Source: Clostridiales bacterium
GTDB taxonomy: Bacteria > Bacillota > Clostridia > Oscillospirales > Oscillospiraceae
Assembly (NCBI GenBank): GCA_021205725.1
Contig: JAJPWY010000020.1
Location: 1-39,662 of the forward strand
DNA: 39,662 nt
Reading direction: 5' to 3'
Part shown: positions 1-7,186 of the stretch, piece by piece
Position numbering within the stretch: position 1 is the first letter of the stretch
Layout of the letters: each line of letters begins with the position of its first letter
Notes under the pieces: model-generated
Databases searched by the model: none
Told to the model about the DNA's origin: nothing
What the model saw: only the letters and a program-made list of their open reading frames with translations
Position numbers and translations under genes: made by a program

Positions 1-27
1 CAATCCAATAATGCTTAGCCATAAATG

Positions 28-435
28 TTACAAAAACGCTTGACCAGAACACAGCTTGGTGGAGTAGCGGCTGACCAGGCTGGAGAACACCAGGCTGAAC
101 ACGGCGCTGAGCACCATGGCCAGAATCAAAATCCACAGCCGGGTGGCGTCGGCGTTTACCGCAATGTCCACCGTCACGATATCCACCAGATACTTGCTGA
201 TGACGGAGGACAGCAGGCTGAGAGACGAGCTGACGATGCCCAGGACGGTGTAAAAGACGATGACCCACTTGTACTTCCGGCTAAAGGAGAAGATCCACTT
301 CCAATCCCCGAAAAAGTCCCGGAAGGTGCCGTCGTCGATGAGGTTGATGATATACTGGACTGCCTTGGATTTGAACAGTCGGTTGAGCCCGGAGAAATTC
401 TCAACGTCTCCGGGGCGTTTGATGTCATCTGGCAT
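28..435 (-). pseudogene. ABC exporter, N-terminal transmembrane fragment (truncated)
   Basis: The 135-residue product begins with a soluble stretch, then has hydrophobic helices at about residues 56-77 and 99-120. It resembles the first third of the membrane domain of ABC exporters of the peptide/lipid type, which usually run to about 600 residues with an ATPase domain. No ATPase part is present: a TAA stop at 28-30 ends the frame. The start ATG overlaps the end of the radical SAM gene and has a GGAGG site just upstream, so translational coupling is likely. The inferred role is export of the peptide encoded upstream. The sequence from about position 52 down to 1 is AT-rich and does not continue the family, so the gene looks interrupted (insertion, deletion or assembly join) rather than naturally short. 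Confidence 0.65.
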
Positions 436-1579
436 TCAAGATATCCTCCAATTGGCGCACATGCTCCGCTCTTTCCTCTGCCGGAAGCTGTTCCAGCAGG
501 ATATCCAGCATGGCGTCAGTGATGTCGCACAGGTATTGGGGCTTACGATGAATATCTCCGCATTCTCCCAGACAGGAGGCGGCACAGGACTGACAAAAGA
601 ATTTTTTGGGGCAGCGGTTACATTCATCACAGTTGGAAAGCGACTGTACCTCCGCCACGATTTCCCGCCATGCGGAGAGAAAATCCGACTGTCTCAGGTC
701 AACAGAGGGCGTTTCCAGCATGCCGCAGGCGGTCAGGTTGCCCTGCCAGTTGACCCAAAATCCGGAGCGTGCAGCGGAGCAGGTAAAGCCCTGATTCATG
801 ACCACATTCCCGTGTGGCGTTTCCATCTGTTTCAGCAGCAGCCGGGCCTGTTCCTCCAGGGTGGTGCCGGGGTTGCGCAGGATGGTGGCCTTGAGCCTGG
901 TCTCCGCCGCCTCACGGGGCGACATGCGGGACTGATAAAACCGTTCATTTTCGTTGGAACGCATTCCGGGCGGGAACAGATAGCTTGCTGGGACAAAGGG
1001 AACCTCCAGCTCCCGGGCCAGCTTCACCATGTCCTCCAGGTCGTTACGGTTTTCTCTGGTCAGGGTAAAATTCAATCGCAGCATGACATTGCGTTCCAGC
1101 AGCAGACGAACGGCGTTTACGGTCTGTGTAAATCCCTTTGGATTGTGGCACAGCCGATCATAGGTCTCATTGCTGGCCCCGTACAGGGTGACGTTCAATC
1201 TGCGGCAGGGATTCTCCGCAAAGAAATCCGCCCATTCCTCGTCGATCAGCGTAGCGTTGGTGTTGACGGTCAGAATGAATCCCATCTCCCGCAGGGCCAG
1301 ATACAGCGCCCGGAATTCCGGATACAGCAGCGGCTCCCCGCCCGTTATCAGCAGGAACAGAACCCCTGCCTCCTTTGCTTCCTGAGCGATATGAAGCCAT
1401 TCCTCTTTTGTCAGCAGAGGTTGCTCCAGCTCAGAGACATTGTGCCGGACATAACACATATTGCAGTTCATGTTGCACAGGGGCAAAAGCTCGAATCCGC
1501 CCCCCAGGGGATATCGCAATGCGTCCGCCTTTGCCCGGAGATAGTCCTCTACCGGGCTTTCCGTTTCATACAGTTCCAT
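425..1579 (-). CDS. Radical SAM/SPASM peptide-modifying enzyme
   Basis: A 384-aa protein with the radical SAM CX3CX2C cluster motif at Cys35, Cys39 and Cys42, a GGEP motif about 50 residues later, and a Cys-rich SPASM-type C-terminus (CDECNRC, then CQSC and further Cys) that should bind auxiliary [4Fe-4S] clusters. Enzymes of this kind cut S-adenosylmethionine to a radical and install crosslinks or other changes in ribosomal peptides. The ATG at 1579 is chosen because GGAGG lies 10 bases upstream; a longer in-frame extension to 1702 overlaps the kinase gene and has no such site. It overlaps the kinase by 14 bases and the exporter fragment by 11, so the genes are one transcript. The particular chemistry cannot be read from sequence. 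No PqqD-like recognition domain is apparent. Confidence 0.9.
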   Translation of the reverse strand: MELYETESPVEDYLRAKADALRYPLGGGFELLPLCNMNCNMCYVRHNVSELEQPLLTKEEWLHIAQEAKEAGVLFLLITGGEPLLYPEFRALYLALREMGFILTVNTNATLIDEEWADFFAENPCRRLNVTLYGASNETYDRLCHNPKGFTQTVNAVRLLLERNVMLRLNFTLTRENRNDLEDMVKLARELEVPFVPASYLFPPGMRSNENERFYQSRMSPREAAETRLKATILRNPGTTLEEQARLLLKQMETPHGNVVMNQGFTCSAARSGFWVNWQGNLTACGMLETPSVDLRQSDFLSAWREIVAEVQSLSNCDECNRCPKKFFCQSCAASCLGECGDIHRKPQYLCDITDAMLDILLEQLPAEERAEHVRQLEDILNAR

Positions 1580-2441
1580 GAGGCTTTTCCTCCAAATATT
1601 GGCGCAGAGTCCAGACCGCCGTGGGCTCCATGGTGCAGTCCAGACCGACAATATCGGCGTTGTTTGCCAAATCCTCCGCCAATTCGAACGCCTGAGCCAC
1701 ATCCTCGGCGTTCCATCGGTTTACCGTAGTCTCGCTGTGCAAGGCAAGCATTTTCTCCACGGGAGAGAGCGGGCGCACGCTGTCCTCCATTGCCTGTCGC
1801 AGCACCGCAATGGCCCGGAGAGGAACGCAGACATTCACGCAGTCTGTAGAGGTGCCGTGCCAGGGAGAGCCGGTGACCACCCACTGCCCGTCCCGCTTCC
1901 ACAACAGGTTCCGGTCGCCATTAAAGGGCGACGCATCTGTGTGCCGTTTCCACAGGTCTGCCTGGGTGCTCTTTCCTGTCCCGGAGGGAGCGCTGAACAG
2001 AATGGCCTTGCCCTGATAGATTACGCTGGCGGAGTGAAGAAGAAAGGCGTTTTCTTTCAGAAGAAAGTGCTCAATGCCGACCATGCTGTTCAGGTTTTGG
2101 GTGGGCGGAGCGCTGCCCTCCAGCAGGGAGAGCTCGACGGTGTTCGGGCCGGACTGAAACGACCGGGCGAACAGTTTCTTTTGGGGATCGACGGTATAAT
2201 AATAATACCGGCACTCCCGCCCGTCAAGGAGATAGACCTGCAGACCGGAAAAGTCGTAGACCATCCGGCCCTCCGGCGACAGGGCCGGAACCCGAGTCAT
2301 ATGGACAGAGTAGGTAGCGGTATGCCCTGCCTCCGTCTGCCAGTTTTCCGCATCCGGCCACACAGAGAGCAGAGCATCGTCCCCCCAGTAGCGCAGGGCC
2401 AGCGGCCCAATGCGAATGGTCACCTCACGGCCTTTGTTCAT
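1566..2441 (-). CDS. HPr-kinase-like P-loop protein of RiPP locus
   Basis: A 291-aa protein. Residues 150-159 (SAPSGTGKST) form a Walker A loop, preceded by LLHSASV (134-140), a pattern seen in HPr(Ser) kinase-like proteins. The first 110 residues resemble the variable N-terminal part of the HprK-like proteins encoded beside lasso-peptide and radical SAM peptide genes; in paeninodin biosynthesis such a kinase phosphorylates the precursor. A role in phosphorylating the peptide encoded at 2514-2912, or in an ATP-dependent recognition step, is therefore inferred. The start is supported by GAGGAGG 6 bases upstream. It is separated from the precursor gene by a strong hairpin and overlaps the radical SAM gene. 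It is not the housekeeping HprK, which lacks this context. Confidence 0.8.
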   Translation of the reverse strand: MNKGREVTIRIGPLALRYWGDDALLSVWPDAENWQTEAGHTATYSVHMTRVPALSPEGRMVYDFSGLQVYLLDGRECRYYYYTVDPQKKLFARSFQSGPNTVELSLLEGSAPPTQNLNSMVGIEHFLLKENAFLLHSASVIYQGKAILFSAPSGTGKSTQADLWKRHTDASPFNGDRNLLWKRDGQWVVTGSPWHGTSTDCVNVCVPLRAIAVLRQAMEDSVRPLSPVEKMLALHSETTVNRWNAEDVAQAFELAEDLANNADIVGLDCTMEPTAVWTLRQYLEEKPHGTV

Positions 2442-2453
2442 GGCTGCCTCCTC

Positions 2454-2492
2454 AAAAAAGCCAGAGAGCGCCGCAACGCCCTCTGGCTTTTT
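2454..2492 (-). terminator. Hairpin terminator/attenuator between precursor and kinase
   Basis: An 11-bp stem (one G-T pair) at 2460-2487 with a 6-base loop, flanked by A6 and T5 so that it can work in either direction. On the minus strand it follows the precursor stop and precedes the kinase site by only a few bases. In peptide gene clusters, partial termination here makes far more precursor than enzyme; that role is inferred. Confidence 0.85.
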
Positions 2493-2513
2493 CTCAATTT
2501 TATTTCCGATAGG

Positions 2514-2912
2514 TCAATAACTCAGGTTTGTCTGAATTGCGCCAGTATCCGTATCATAGTCAATTGCGGCATAATGCCAGCCCGATGGTACTTGAGAAGT
2601 ACTTGAATAGTAGCCAGCTTGAACAACAAGGGTTGCCAAGAAAGCAGTCAAAGTATCATCCGGTTTACCGCTACTGCCCGTATCGCCTGCATAAGTATAC
2701 CAGACAAGATAATAACTACCGTCATAGGGAACAATTTTAGCACTTGTAGTGCTACAACCGCTGGCATAAACCGTCTCCGTCTGTTTACCAATTTCACAGT
2801 AAACCGTCACCTGCCCGGCAGTCGTCCCCGGCGTATAGGTGCACTGGGCCACAGCCTGGTTCATCAAGAACTTCTGCAACACCACCACCGGCACCTCATA
2901 TGTCTTCTTCAT
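2514..2912 (-). CDS. Candidate RiPP precursor peptide (132 aa)
   Basis: No known name is recognised. The 132-aa product opens MKKTYEVP and has a hydrophobic KFLMNQAVAQ segment at residues 14-23, which looks like a leader; Lys-Lys-x-Tyr-Glu-x-Pro starts are common in putative Clostridial peptide precursors. From residue 24 on it is rich in Tyr (14 in all), Ser, Thr and Gly, with Cys at 24, 39 and 53, and ends Leu-Ser-Tyr. GGAAGGGGGA lies before the ATG. The gene has a consensus promoter and is followed by a terminator-like hairpin, then kinase, radical SAM and exporter genes. That layout is the main reason to call it a precursor. It is long for a RiPP precursor, so a small secreted or structural protein modified by these enzymes is the alternative. 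Confidence 0.65.
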   Translation of the reverse strand: MKKTYEVPVVVLQKFLMNQAVAQCTYTPGTTAGQVTVYCEIGKQTETVYASGCSTTSAKIVPYDGSYYLVWYTYAGDTGSSGKPDDTLTAFLATLVVQAGYYSSTSQVPSGWHYAAIDYDTDTGAIQTNLSY

Positions 2913-2929
2913 CTCAAATATCCCCCTTC

Positions 2930-2947
2930 CGCCGGTACACCCCGGCG
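2930..2947 (-). promoter_or_regulatory. 5'-UTR hairpin abutting the precursor ribosome site
   Basis: On the minus strand CGCCGG, a 6-base loop, then CCGGCG forms a perfect 6-bp G+C stem directly upstream of the GGAAGGGGG ribosome site. A second small stem (GGAAG-4-CTTCC) lies at 2978-2991 in the same leader of about 88 nt. They may protect the mRNA or tune translation; no known riboswitch class is recognised. Confidence 0.5.
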
Positions 2948-3007
2948 TATCATGCTTGTCTATTCCCGGGGAGATGCGGAAGACACCTTCCCTTGTTTGT
3001 CTCCTTG

Positions 3008-3036
3008 ATTATAGCCCCGTTTTTTCAGGGTGTCAA
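3008..3036 (-). promoter_or_regulatory. Perfect sigma-A promoter for the peptide locus
   Basis: Reading the minus strand, the -35 box TTGACA (3036-3031), a 17-base spacer and the -10 box TATAAT (3013-3008) match the vegetative consensus at every position. Transcription should begin near 3001, about 88 nt before the precursor start. A fully consensus promoter implies strong expression unless a repressor acts. Confidence 0.9.
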
Positions 3037-3139
3037 CCCCTACAGGCAAAATTTTCCACATTCCGTAACAAATTTTTTATACTTTTCGCAGCGCCCTTTC
3101 GGGTGCGCCGGGGTGGGTGCGAATCCGCAAAATCTCTCT

Positions 3140-4177
3140 TTAACCCTCGACAGTAGAGCCGGAGCCGTAGATGAACTCCTTCAAATCCGCCCGGAGCAAA
3201 TCCCAGTTAGTGGGCACCAGCACGGCCATCTTCCGGATGGTCTGGCTGGAATAGCTGCCGTCCTCGGGGACACGGTATTCCTCGATGGAGTCCGTCCCCA
3301 GGTTGTAGGCGGTGAGGGCGAGAGACAGAATCTCGTCGTTGTTCATGTCGGTGGTGATGTCGTCGGCCACCGTCTCATACAGGGCCCACAGGTCGGTAAA
3401 TTCCTGATCCTTGAGCTGACTGAAAATGGCCTGTATCACCGCCCGCTGGCGCTGGGTGCGGCCGAAGTCGGAATAGGAGCCGTCCTCGGTGTTGACGTAG
3501 CGGATACGGGCGTAGGCCAGTGCCTCCTCCCCGTTGAGGAGGTTGTAGCCCGCCGTCAGCCCAGAGAAGGAGTTGCCGCCGCCCTTGCTGCTGTATTGGC
3601 TGTTGCCGGAGAGGTAGTTCACCTCGGACTGGGTGAGCTTAATGGTCACGCCGCCGATGGCGTCGATGATCTCCTGGAAGCCGGTGAAGTCCACCTCTAC
3701 ATTGTAGTCGATGGTGATGCCGAAGTTGGTCTCGATGGTGGAATCCAGCAGGTCGAAGCCGCCGAAGGCATAGGCGGCATTGAGCTTGTTGTCGCTGTAG
3801 CCGGGAATCTGGACATAGAGGTCACGCATGAGGGAGGTCATTTTCAGGGCGCCGTTGGTGGTGTCCACCGTCAGGATAATCATGGTGTCCGACCGGGCCC
3901 GCTGGCCCGCTACCCGGGTGTCCTGGCCCACCAGCAGGATGTTGGTCACGCCCTCCACCGTCTCCACGCCCTCCACGGTGCCGTAGTCGATGGAGCTGCT
4001 GTCGATGGTGTCCTCCTCGTCGGTGTCCTCCTCAAAGTCCTCGGTGGTGTACTCCGTCTCGCTGGCGGTGACACGGTTGATCTTGTTGAGCTGCACCTGC
4101 AAAAAGGCGTATGCGCCAATCACCATCAGGGACAGAACGGCCAAAATGACCAGTACGACCTTCCTTAATTTCGACAT
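3140..4177 (-). CDS. LytR-CpsA-Psr (LCP) family cell-wall ligase
   Basis: A 345-aa protein with a short cytoplasmic start, one membrane helix at about residues 7-27, an acidic Ser/Thr/Glu/Asp-rich linker (about 37-75), then the LCP domain (about 78-240). Visible family signatures are NILLVGQD near 79, the RSDTMIILTVD segment with its Arg and Asp, SLMRDLYV, and DFGRTQRQR near 240. LCP enzymes transfer lipid-linked anionic glycopolymers to peptidoglycan on the outer face of the membrane. The ATG follows an upstream GGAGGT-like site. It has its own promoter and a hairpin in the leader. No convincing terminator separates it from the peptide locus downstream, so some read-through is possible. The polymer it attaches cannot be told. 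Confidence 0.92.
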   Translation of the reverse strand: MSKLRKVVLVILAVLSLMVIGAYAFLQVQLNKINRVTASETEYTTEDFEEDTDEEDTIDSSSIDYGTVEGVETVEGVTNILLVGQDTRVAGQRARSDTMIILTVDTTNGALKMTSLMRDLYVQIPGYSDNKLNAAYAFGGFDLLDSTIETNFGITIDYNVEVDFTGFQEIIDAIGGVTIKLTQSEVNYLSGNSQYSSKGGGNSFSGLTAGYNLLNGEEALAYARIRYVNTEDGSYSDFGRTQRQRAVIQAIFSQLKDQEFTDLWALYETVADDITTDMNNDEILSLALTAYNLGTDSIEEYRVPEDGSYSSQTIRKMAVLVPTNWDLLRADLKEFIYGSGSTVEG

Positions 4178-4237
4178 CTGCTGTCATGACCTCCAGTCAA
4201 AAAGAGCGCCGCCGTATCCGGGCGACTATATTACAGG

Positions 4238-4261
4238 GCGCAAGGGAGAGCTCCCTTGCGC
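4238..4261 (-). promoter_or_regulatory. Perfect inverted repeat in LCP mRNA leader
   Basis: A perfect 10-bp stem (GCGCAAGGGA / TCCCTTGCGC) with a 4-base GAGC loop. It lies about 13 nt downstream of the predicted LCP transcription start and 60 nt before the gene. No T-run follows it on either strand, which argues against a terminator; an mRNA-stabilising hairpin or an operator is more likely. Confidence 0.6.
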
Positions 4262-4280
4262 TCCGAAACAAACTGCTGTC

Positions 4281-4309
4281 ATTTTAATCTCTTTTCCCCC
4301 ACCCGTCAA
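4281..4309 (-). promoter_or_regulatory. Sigma-A promoter of the LCP gene
   Basis: On the minus strand TTGACG (4309-4304), a 17-base spacer and TAAAAT (4286-4281): one mismatch in each box. A GTCCC-GT-GGGAC inverted repeat lies about 22 bases upstream at 4331-4342 and may be a regulator site. Confidence 0.8.
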
Positions 4310-4483
4310 GGGATTTTCTCCTCTTTTTCCGTCCCGTGGGACAAAAAAGGCATTTTGCCCCTCAACCCCTGTTTTTTGACCGCCGGGATACTCTAATTTG
4401 CCGTCTGCCGTCCCACTTTTTTCAGTTTGGCTTTAACCTTTTCGGCCAGTTCCAAGAAAATTCATAAAATCTTCATTTCCGTA

Positions 4484-4492
4484 TGGTACAGT
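4484..4492 (+). promoter_or_regulatory. Possible extended -10 promoter of dnaK paralogue
   Basis: TGGTACAGT fits an extended -10 element (TGnTACAGT); no good -35 box is seen 17-18 bases upstream. The 60-nt leader that follows can fold into a G+C hairpin around 4507-4536. No CIRCE (HrcA) repeat is visible in 4178-4559. The rest of this 380-bp gap holds the LCP promoter and inverted repeats and no gene. Confidence 0.4.
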
Positions 4493-4559
4493 AACGCCAT
4501 ATCAGGAGCGCCGTCCGGCCAGATGGCGGCGGACGCTTCGTATACGAGGAACTGTCGTC

Positions 4560-6377
4560 ATGAGTCGTATTATCGGGATCGATCTGGGCACCACCAACAG
4601 CTGTGTGGCGGTGCTGGAAAACGGGAAGCCTGTCATTATCCCCAACGCCGAGGGAAACCGTACCACCCCCTCTATTGTCGCCTTTACCAAAAACGGCGAA
4701 CGGCTGGTGGGCGATCTGGCCAAGCGTCAGGCGGTGACCAACGCCGCCGGAACCGTCTCCTCTATCAAGCGGGAGATGGGGACGGACACCCGGCTGGAGC
4801 TGGGAGGCAAGCGTCGCACTCCCCAGGAGATCAGCGCCATGATCCTTCACAAGCTGAAAACGGATGCGGAGGCCTATCTGGGCGAGACGGTGAGCGACGC
4901 CGTCATCACCGTCCCCGCCTATTTTAATGATGTGCAGCGGCAGGCCACCAAGGATGCCGGGCGCATCGCCGGGCTGAACGTCCGGCGTATCATCAACGAG
5001 CCCACGGCGGCGGCCCTGGCCTACGGCCTCGACCACGGGGAGAGCCAGAAGATCATGGTCTACGACCTGGGCGGCGGCACCTTCGACGTGTCCATCATCG
5101 AGATTGGGGACGGCGTCATCGAGGTGCTGTCCACCTGCGGAGACAACCATCTGGGCGGCGACGACTTTGACCAGCGACTGACCAACTATCTGGTCAGCGA
5201 GTTCAAGCAGCAGACGAAGTACAACATCGCCAAGGATCCCATGGCGCTCCAGCGGGTGCGGGAGGCGGCGGAGAAGGCCAAGAAGGAGCTTTCCGCCTCC
5301 ACCACCGCCAACGTCAACCTGCCCTTCCTGGCCCAGGGTCGCTCCGGGCCTCTGCACATGGACATCACCGTCACACGGGCGGTCTTTGAGCAGCTGACCC
5401 GTGACCTGGTGGAGCGCACCACCATGCCGGTGCAGACCGCCCTCAACGACGCCGGGCTGTCCGTCTCCCAGCTGGGGCGGGTGCTGCTGGTGGGCGGTTC
5501 CACCCGGATGCCCGCCGTCCAGGATCACGTCCGCTCTCTGGTGGGTATGATGCCCAGCAAGGGACTGAACCCGGACGAGTGCGTGGCTATGGGCGCCGCC
5601 ATCCAGGGCGGCACGCTGGAGGGCTCCCTCATCGCCGGAAATACCGGAAACGGGATGTCCTCCTCCGGAGCCGGGCAGGAGATTTTGCTGCTGGACGTGA
5701 CGCCCCTCTCCCTGTCCATCGAGACGGTGGGCGGCGTAGCCACCCGGCTCATCGAGCGTAACTCCACCCTGCCCGTCCACTACTCCCAGATCTTTACCAC
5801 CGCTGCCAACTTCCAGACCAATGTGGAGATTCATGTCCTCCAGGGAGAGCGGCCTATGGCCCGGGACAACAAGACCATCGGCAAGTTCCGGCTCACCGGC
5901 ATCAAACGGGCTCCCCGGGGCGTTCCTCAGATCGAGGTCACCTTTGACCTGGACACCAACGGTATATTAAAGGTCAGCGCAAAGGATCTGGGCACTGGCC
6001 GGGCCCAGGAGATCGTCATCTCCTCCAGCTCCAACCTGTCCGAGGCTGAGATCCAGCAGGCCATCCGGGACGCTGAGGAGTACGCCGCCGCAGACAGCCA
6101 GCGGAAGGAGGCCATGGAGGTTCGCAACCAGGCGGAGACCCTGGTGATGGAGACCAAGGAGGCCATCCGGGTCTGCGGCAAGGAGCTGAACAAGGCAGAT
6201 CAGAAGCAGGTGAAAAACGATCTGGCCAATCTGGAGCGGCTGGTGAACCGGAACCGTCCGGAGAAGATGACAGCCGACGCCCTGCCGGAGATGAAGGCCG
6301 CCATGGAGCAGCTCCGGCGCTCCTCTGCCACTCTGTCCCAGCTGTATGCCAGCCATCAGTCCTCCGGGCAGAGCTGA
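4560..6377 (+). CDS. dnaK: DnaK-type Hsp70 chaperone with linker insertion
   Basis: A 605-aa Hsp70. The nucleotide-binding domain shows [10 protein letters not shown] (5-14), [11 protein letters not shown], the [10 protein letters not shown] phosphate loop and LVGGSTRMP; the interdomain linker [10 protein letters not shown] (376-385) and a substrate-binding domain with a helical lid follow. It would bind unfolded protein in the cytoplasm in an ATP-driven cycle. Two things are odd. About 16-18 Gly/Ser/Asn-rich residues (roughly 356-373) lie just before the linker, where DnaK normally has only a few. The C-terminus ends HQSSGQS without the acidic tail usual in DnaK. It has no grpE, dnaJ or hrcA neighbours but sits before XpaC/TelA/TPM genes, so it may be a specialised paralogue; whether it is the only DnaK in the genome is unknown. 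Confidence 0.93.
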   Translation: MSRIIGIDLGTTNSCVAVLENGKPVIIPNAEGNRTTPSIVAFTKNGERLVGDLAKRQAVTNAAGTVSSIKREMGTDTRLELGGKRRTPQEISAMILHKLKTDAEAYLGETVSDAVITVPAYFNDVQRQATKDAGRIAGLNVRRIINEPTAAALAYGLDHGESQKIMVYDLGGGTFDVSIIEIGDGVIEVLSTCGDNHLGGDDFDQRLTNYLVSEFKQQTKYNIAKDPMALQRVREAAEKAKKELSASTTANVNLPFLAQGRSGPLHMDITVTRAVFEQLTRDLVERTTMPVQTALNDAGLSVSQLGRVLLVGGSTRMPAVQDHVRSLVGMMPSKGLNPDECVAMGAAIQGGTLEGSLIAGNTGNGMSSSGAGQEILLLDVTPLSLSIETVGGVATRLIERNSTLPVHYSQIFTTAANFQTNVEIHVLQGERPMARDNKTIGKFRLTGIKRAPRGVPQIEVTFDLDTNGILKVSAKDLGTGRAQEIVISSSSNLSEAEIQQAIRDAEEYAAADSQRKEAMEVRNQAETLVMETKEAIRVCGKELNKADQKQVKNDLANLERLVNRNRPEKMTADALPEMKAAMEQLRRSSATLSQLYASHQSSGQS

Positions 6378-6402
6378 GATTCTCCCCTTTCCCTTCTTTT
6401 TC

Positions 6403-6431
6403 TTGACGCACATCATAAGAGCAGATATAAT
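6403..6431 (+). promoter_or_regulatory. Sigma-A promoter for xpaC-telA-TPM genes
   Basis: TTGACG (6403-6408), 17 bases, TATAAT (6426-6431); only one mismatch to consensus. It lies just after the dnaK paralogue, so the next three genes can be expressed separately from it. No terminator hairpin is seen between the two, so read-through is also possible. Confidence 0.88.
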
Positions 6432-6486
6432 AAAAAGCGGAATTGTTCATGATTCCGAACACCCCTTTTGAGAGGAGGCAGCGCCT

Positions 6487-7125
6487 TTGAAGGTCATGAA
6501 GCGGGAGCGCTCTCCCTGGCCGGTCTATTTCATCGCCTTGGTCTGGATCTTTGCCGCCTTTGCCGTTGGCATCCACACCGTCTGGGGCTATCTGGCCACT
6601 GCAGCGGTCTCTGTCGCCGCCTATTTCATTGGCCGGGCTATCTTCCCCGACCGGCAGGTAGAGACGGAGATTCCCGATCCGGAGCCGGCAGACCCGACGC
6701 TGGCCGCCCTGAAAAAGGATCGGGATCGGGACGTGGGGGAGATCCGCCGTCTGAACGACAACATCGAGGATCCGGAGATCTCCGCCCATCTGGATCACAT
6801 CGAGCAGGTCACCGGGAAGATTTACGATTACTTGCTGGAGCATCCGGAGAAGCGGACGCTGGTGCGCCGTTTTCTGGACTACTATCTTCCCACCACCATC
6901 AAGCTGCTCAACCGGTACGACCGGATGGACAGCCTGGGTCTTTCCGGTGACAACGTCAACGCCACAAAGGAGAAGATCAGCGCCATGCTGTCCACCGTCT
7001 CCGTGGCCTTTGACAAGCAGCTGGACAGTCTGTTCCAGGACGACTATATGGATGTATCCGCCGAAATCACCGTGCTGGAGCAGATGATGGCCCAGGAAGG
7101 TCTGACCGGCGGCGGAATGCAGTAA
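6487..7125 (+). CDS. XpaC-like membrane protein (5-bromo-4-chloroindolyl phosphate hydrolysis family)
   Basis: A 212-aa protein with two N-terminal membrane helices (about residues 12-28 and 32-52) and then a long helical cytoplasmic region. Order, length and the segment LEHPEKRTLVRRFLDYYLPTTIKLL-like core (kept here as a description of residues about 117-142) fit the XpaC family, which in Bacillus is encoded next to a TelA homologue, as here. Its biochemical function is not established; a role in cell-envelope stress is inferred from its partners. A TTG start is chosen because AGGAGG ends 8 bases upstream of it (6473-6478), while the first ATG (6496) would be 17 bases away. Confidence 0.82.
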   Translation: MKVMKRERSPWPVYFIALVWIFAAFAVGIHTVWGYLATAAVSVAAYFIGRAIFPDRQVETEIPDPEPADPTLAALKKDRDRDVGEIRRLNDNIEDPEISAHLDHIEQVTGKIYDYLLEHPEKRTLVRRFLDYYLPTTIKLLNRYDRMDSLGLSGDNVNATKEKISAMLSTVSVAFDKQLDSLFQDDYMDVSAEITVLEQMMAQEGLTGGGMQ

Positions 7126-7186
7126 ATTCACCTGACACTCTGAAATCCTGACACAATTCAAATCAGACAAATTGGAGGAGAGAAAC

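Noticed and set aside
260-1729. 489-codon plus-strand frame opposite the radical SAM gene
   Set aside because: The minus frame has radical SAM and SPASM motifs and good ribosome sites; the plus frame shows no domain.
3040-3139. Terminator after the LCP gene
   Set aside because: The inverted repeat around 3085-3115 is imperfect, has a bulge and no T-run follows on the minus strand.
2900-4168. 422-codon plus-strand frame opposite the LCP gene
   Set aside because: Gly/Val/Ala/His-rich shadow; the LCP gene on the other strand is unambiguous.
4178-4559. CIRCE/HrcA heat-shock operator upstream of dnaK
   Set aside because: No TTAGCACTC-N9-GAGTGCTAA-like repeat is present; the repeats there are different and nearer the LCP promoter.
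4473-5834. Long open frame of 453 codons on the minus strand opposite dnaK
   Set aside because: Its product is low-complexity (Gly/His/Val/Leu-rich) and mirrors the strong codon bias of the real dnaK frame; no ribosome site.
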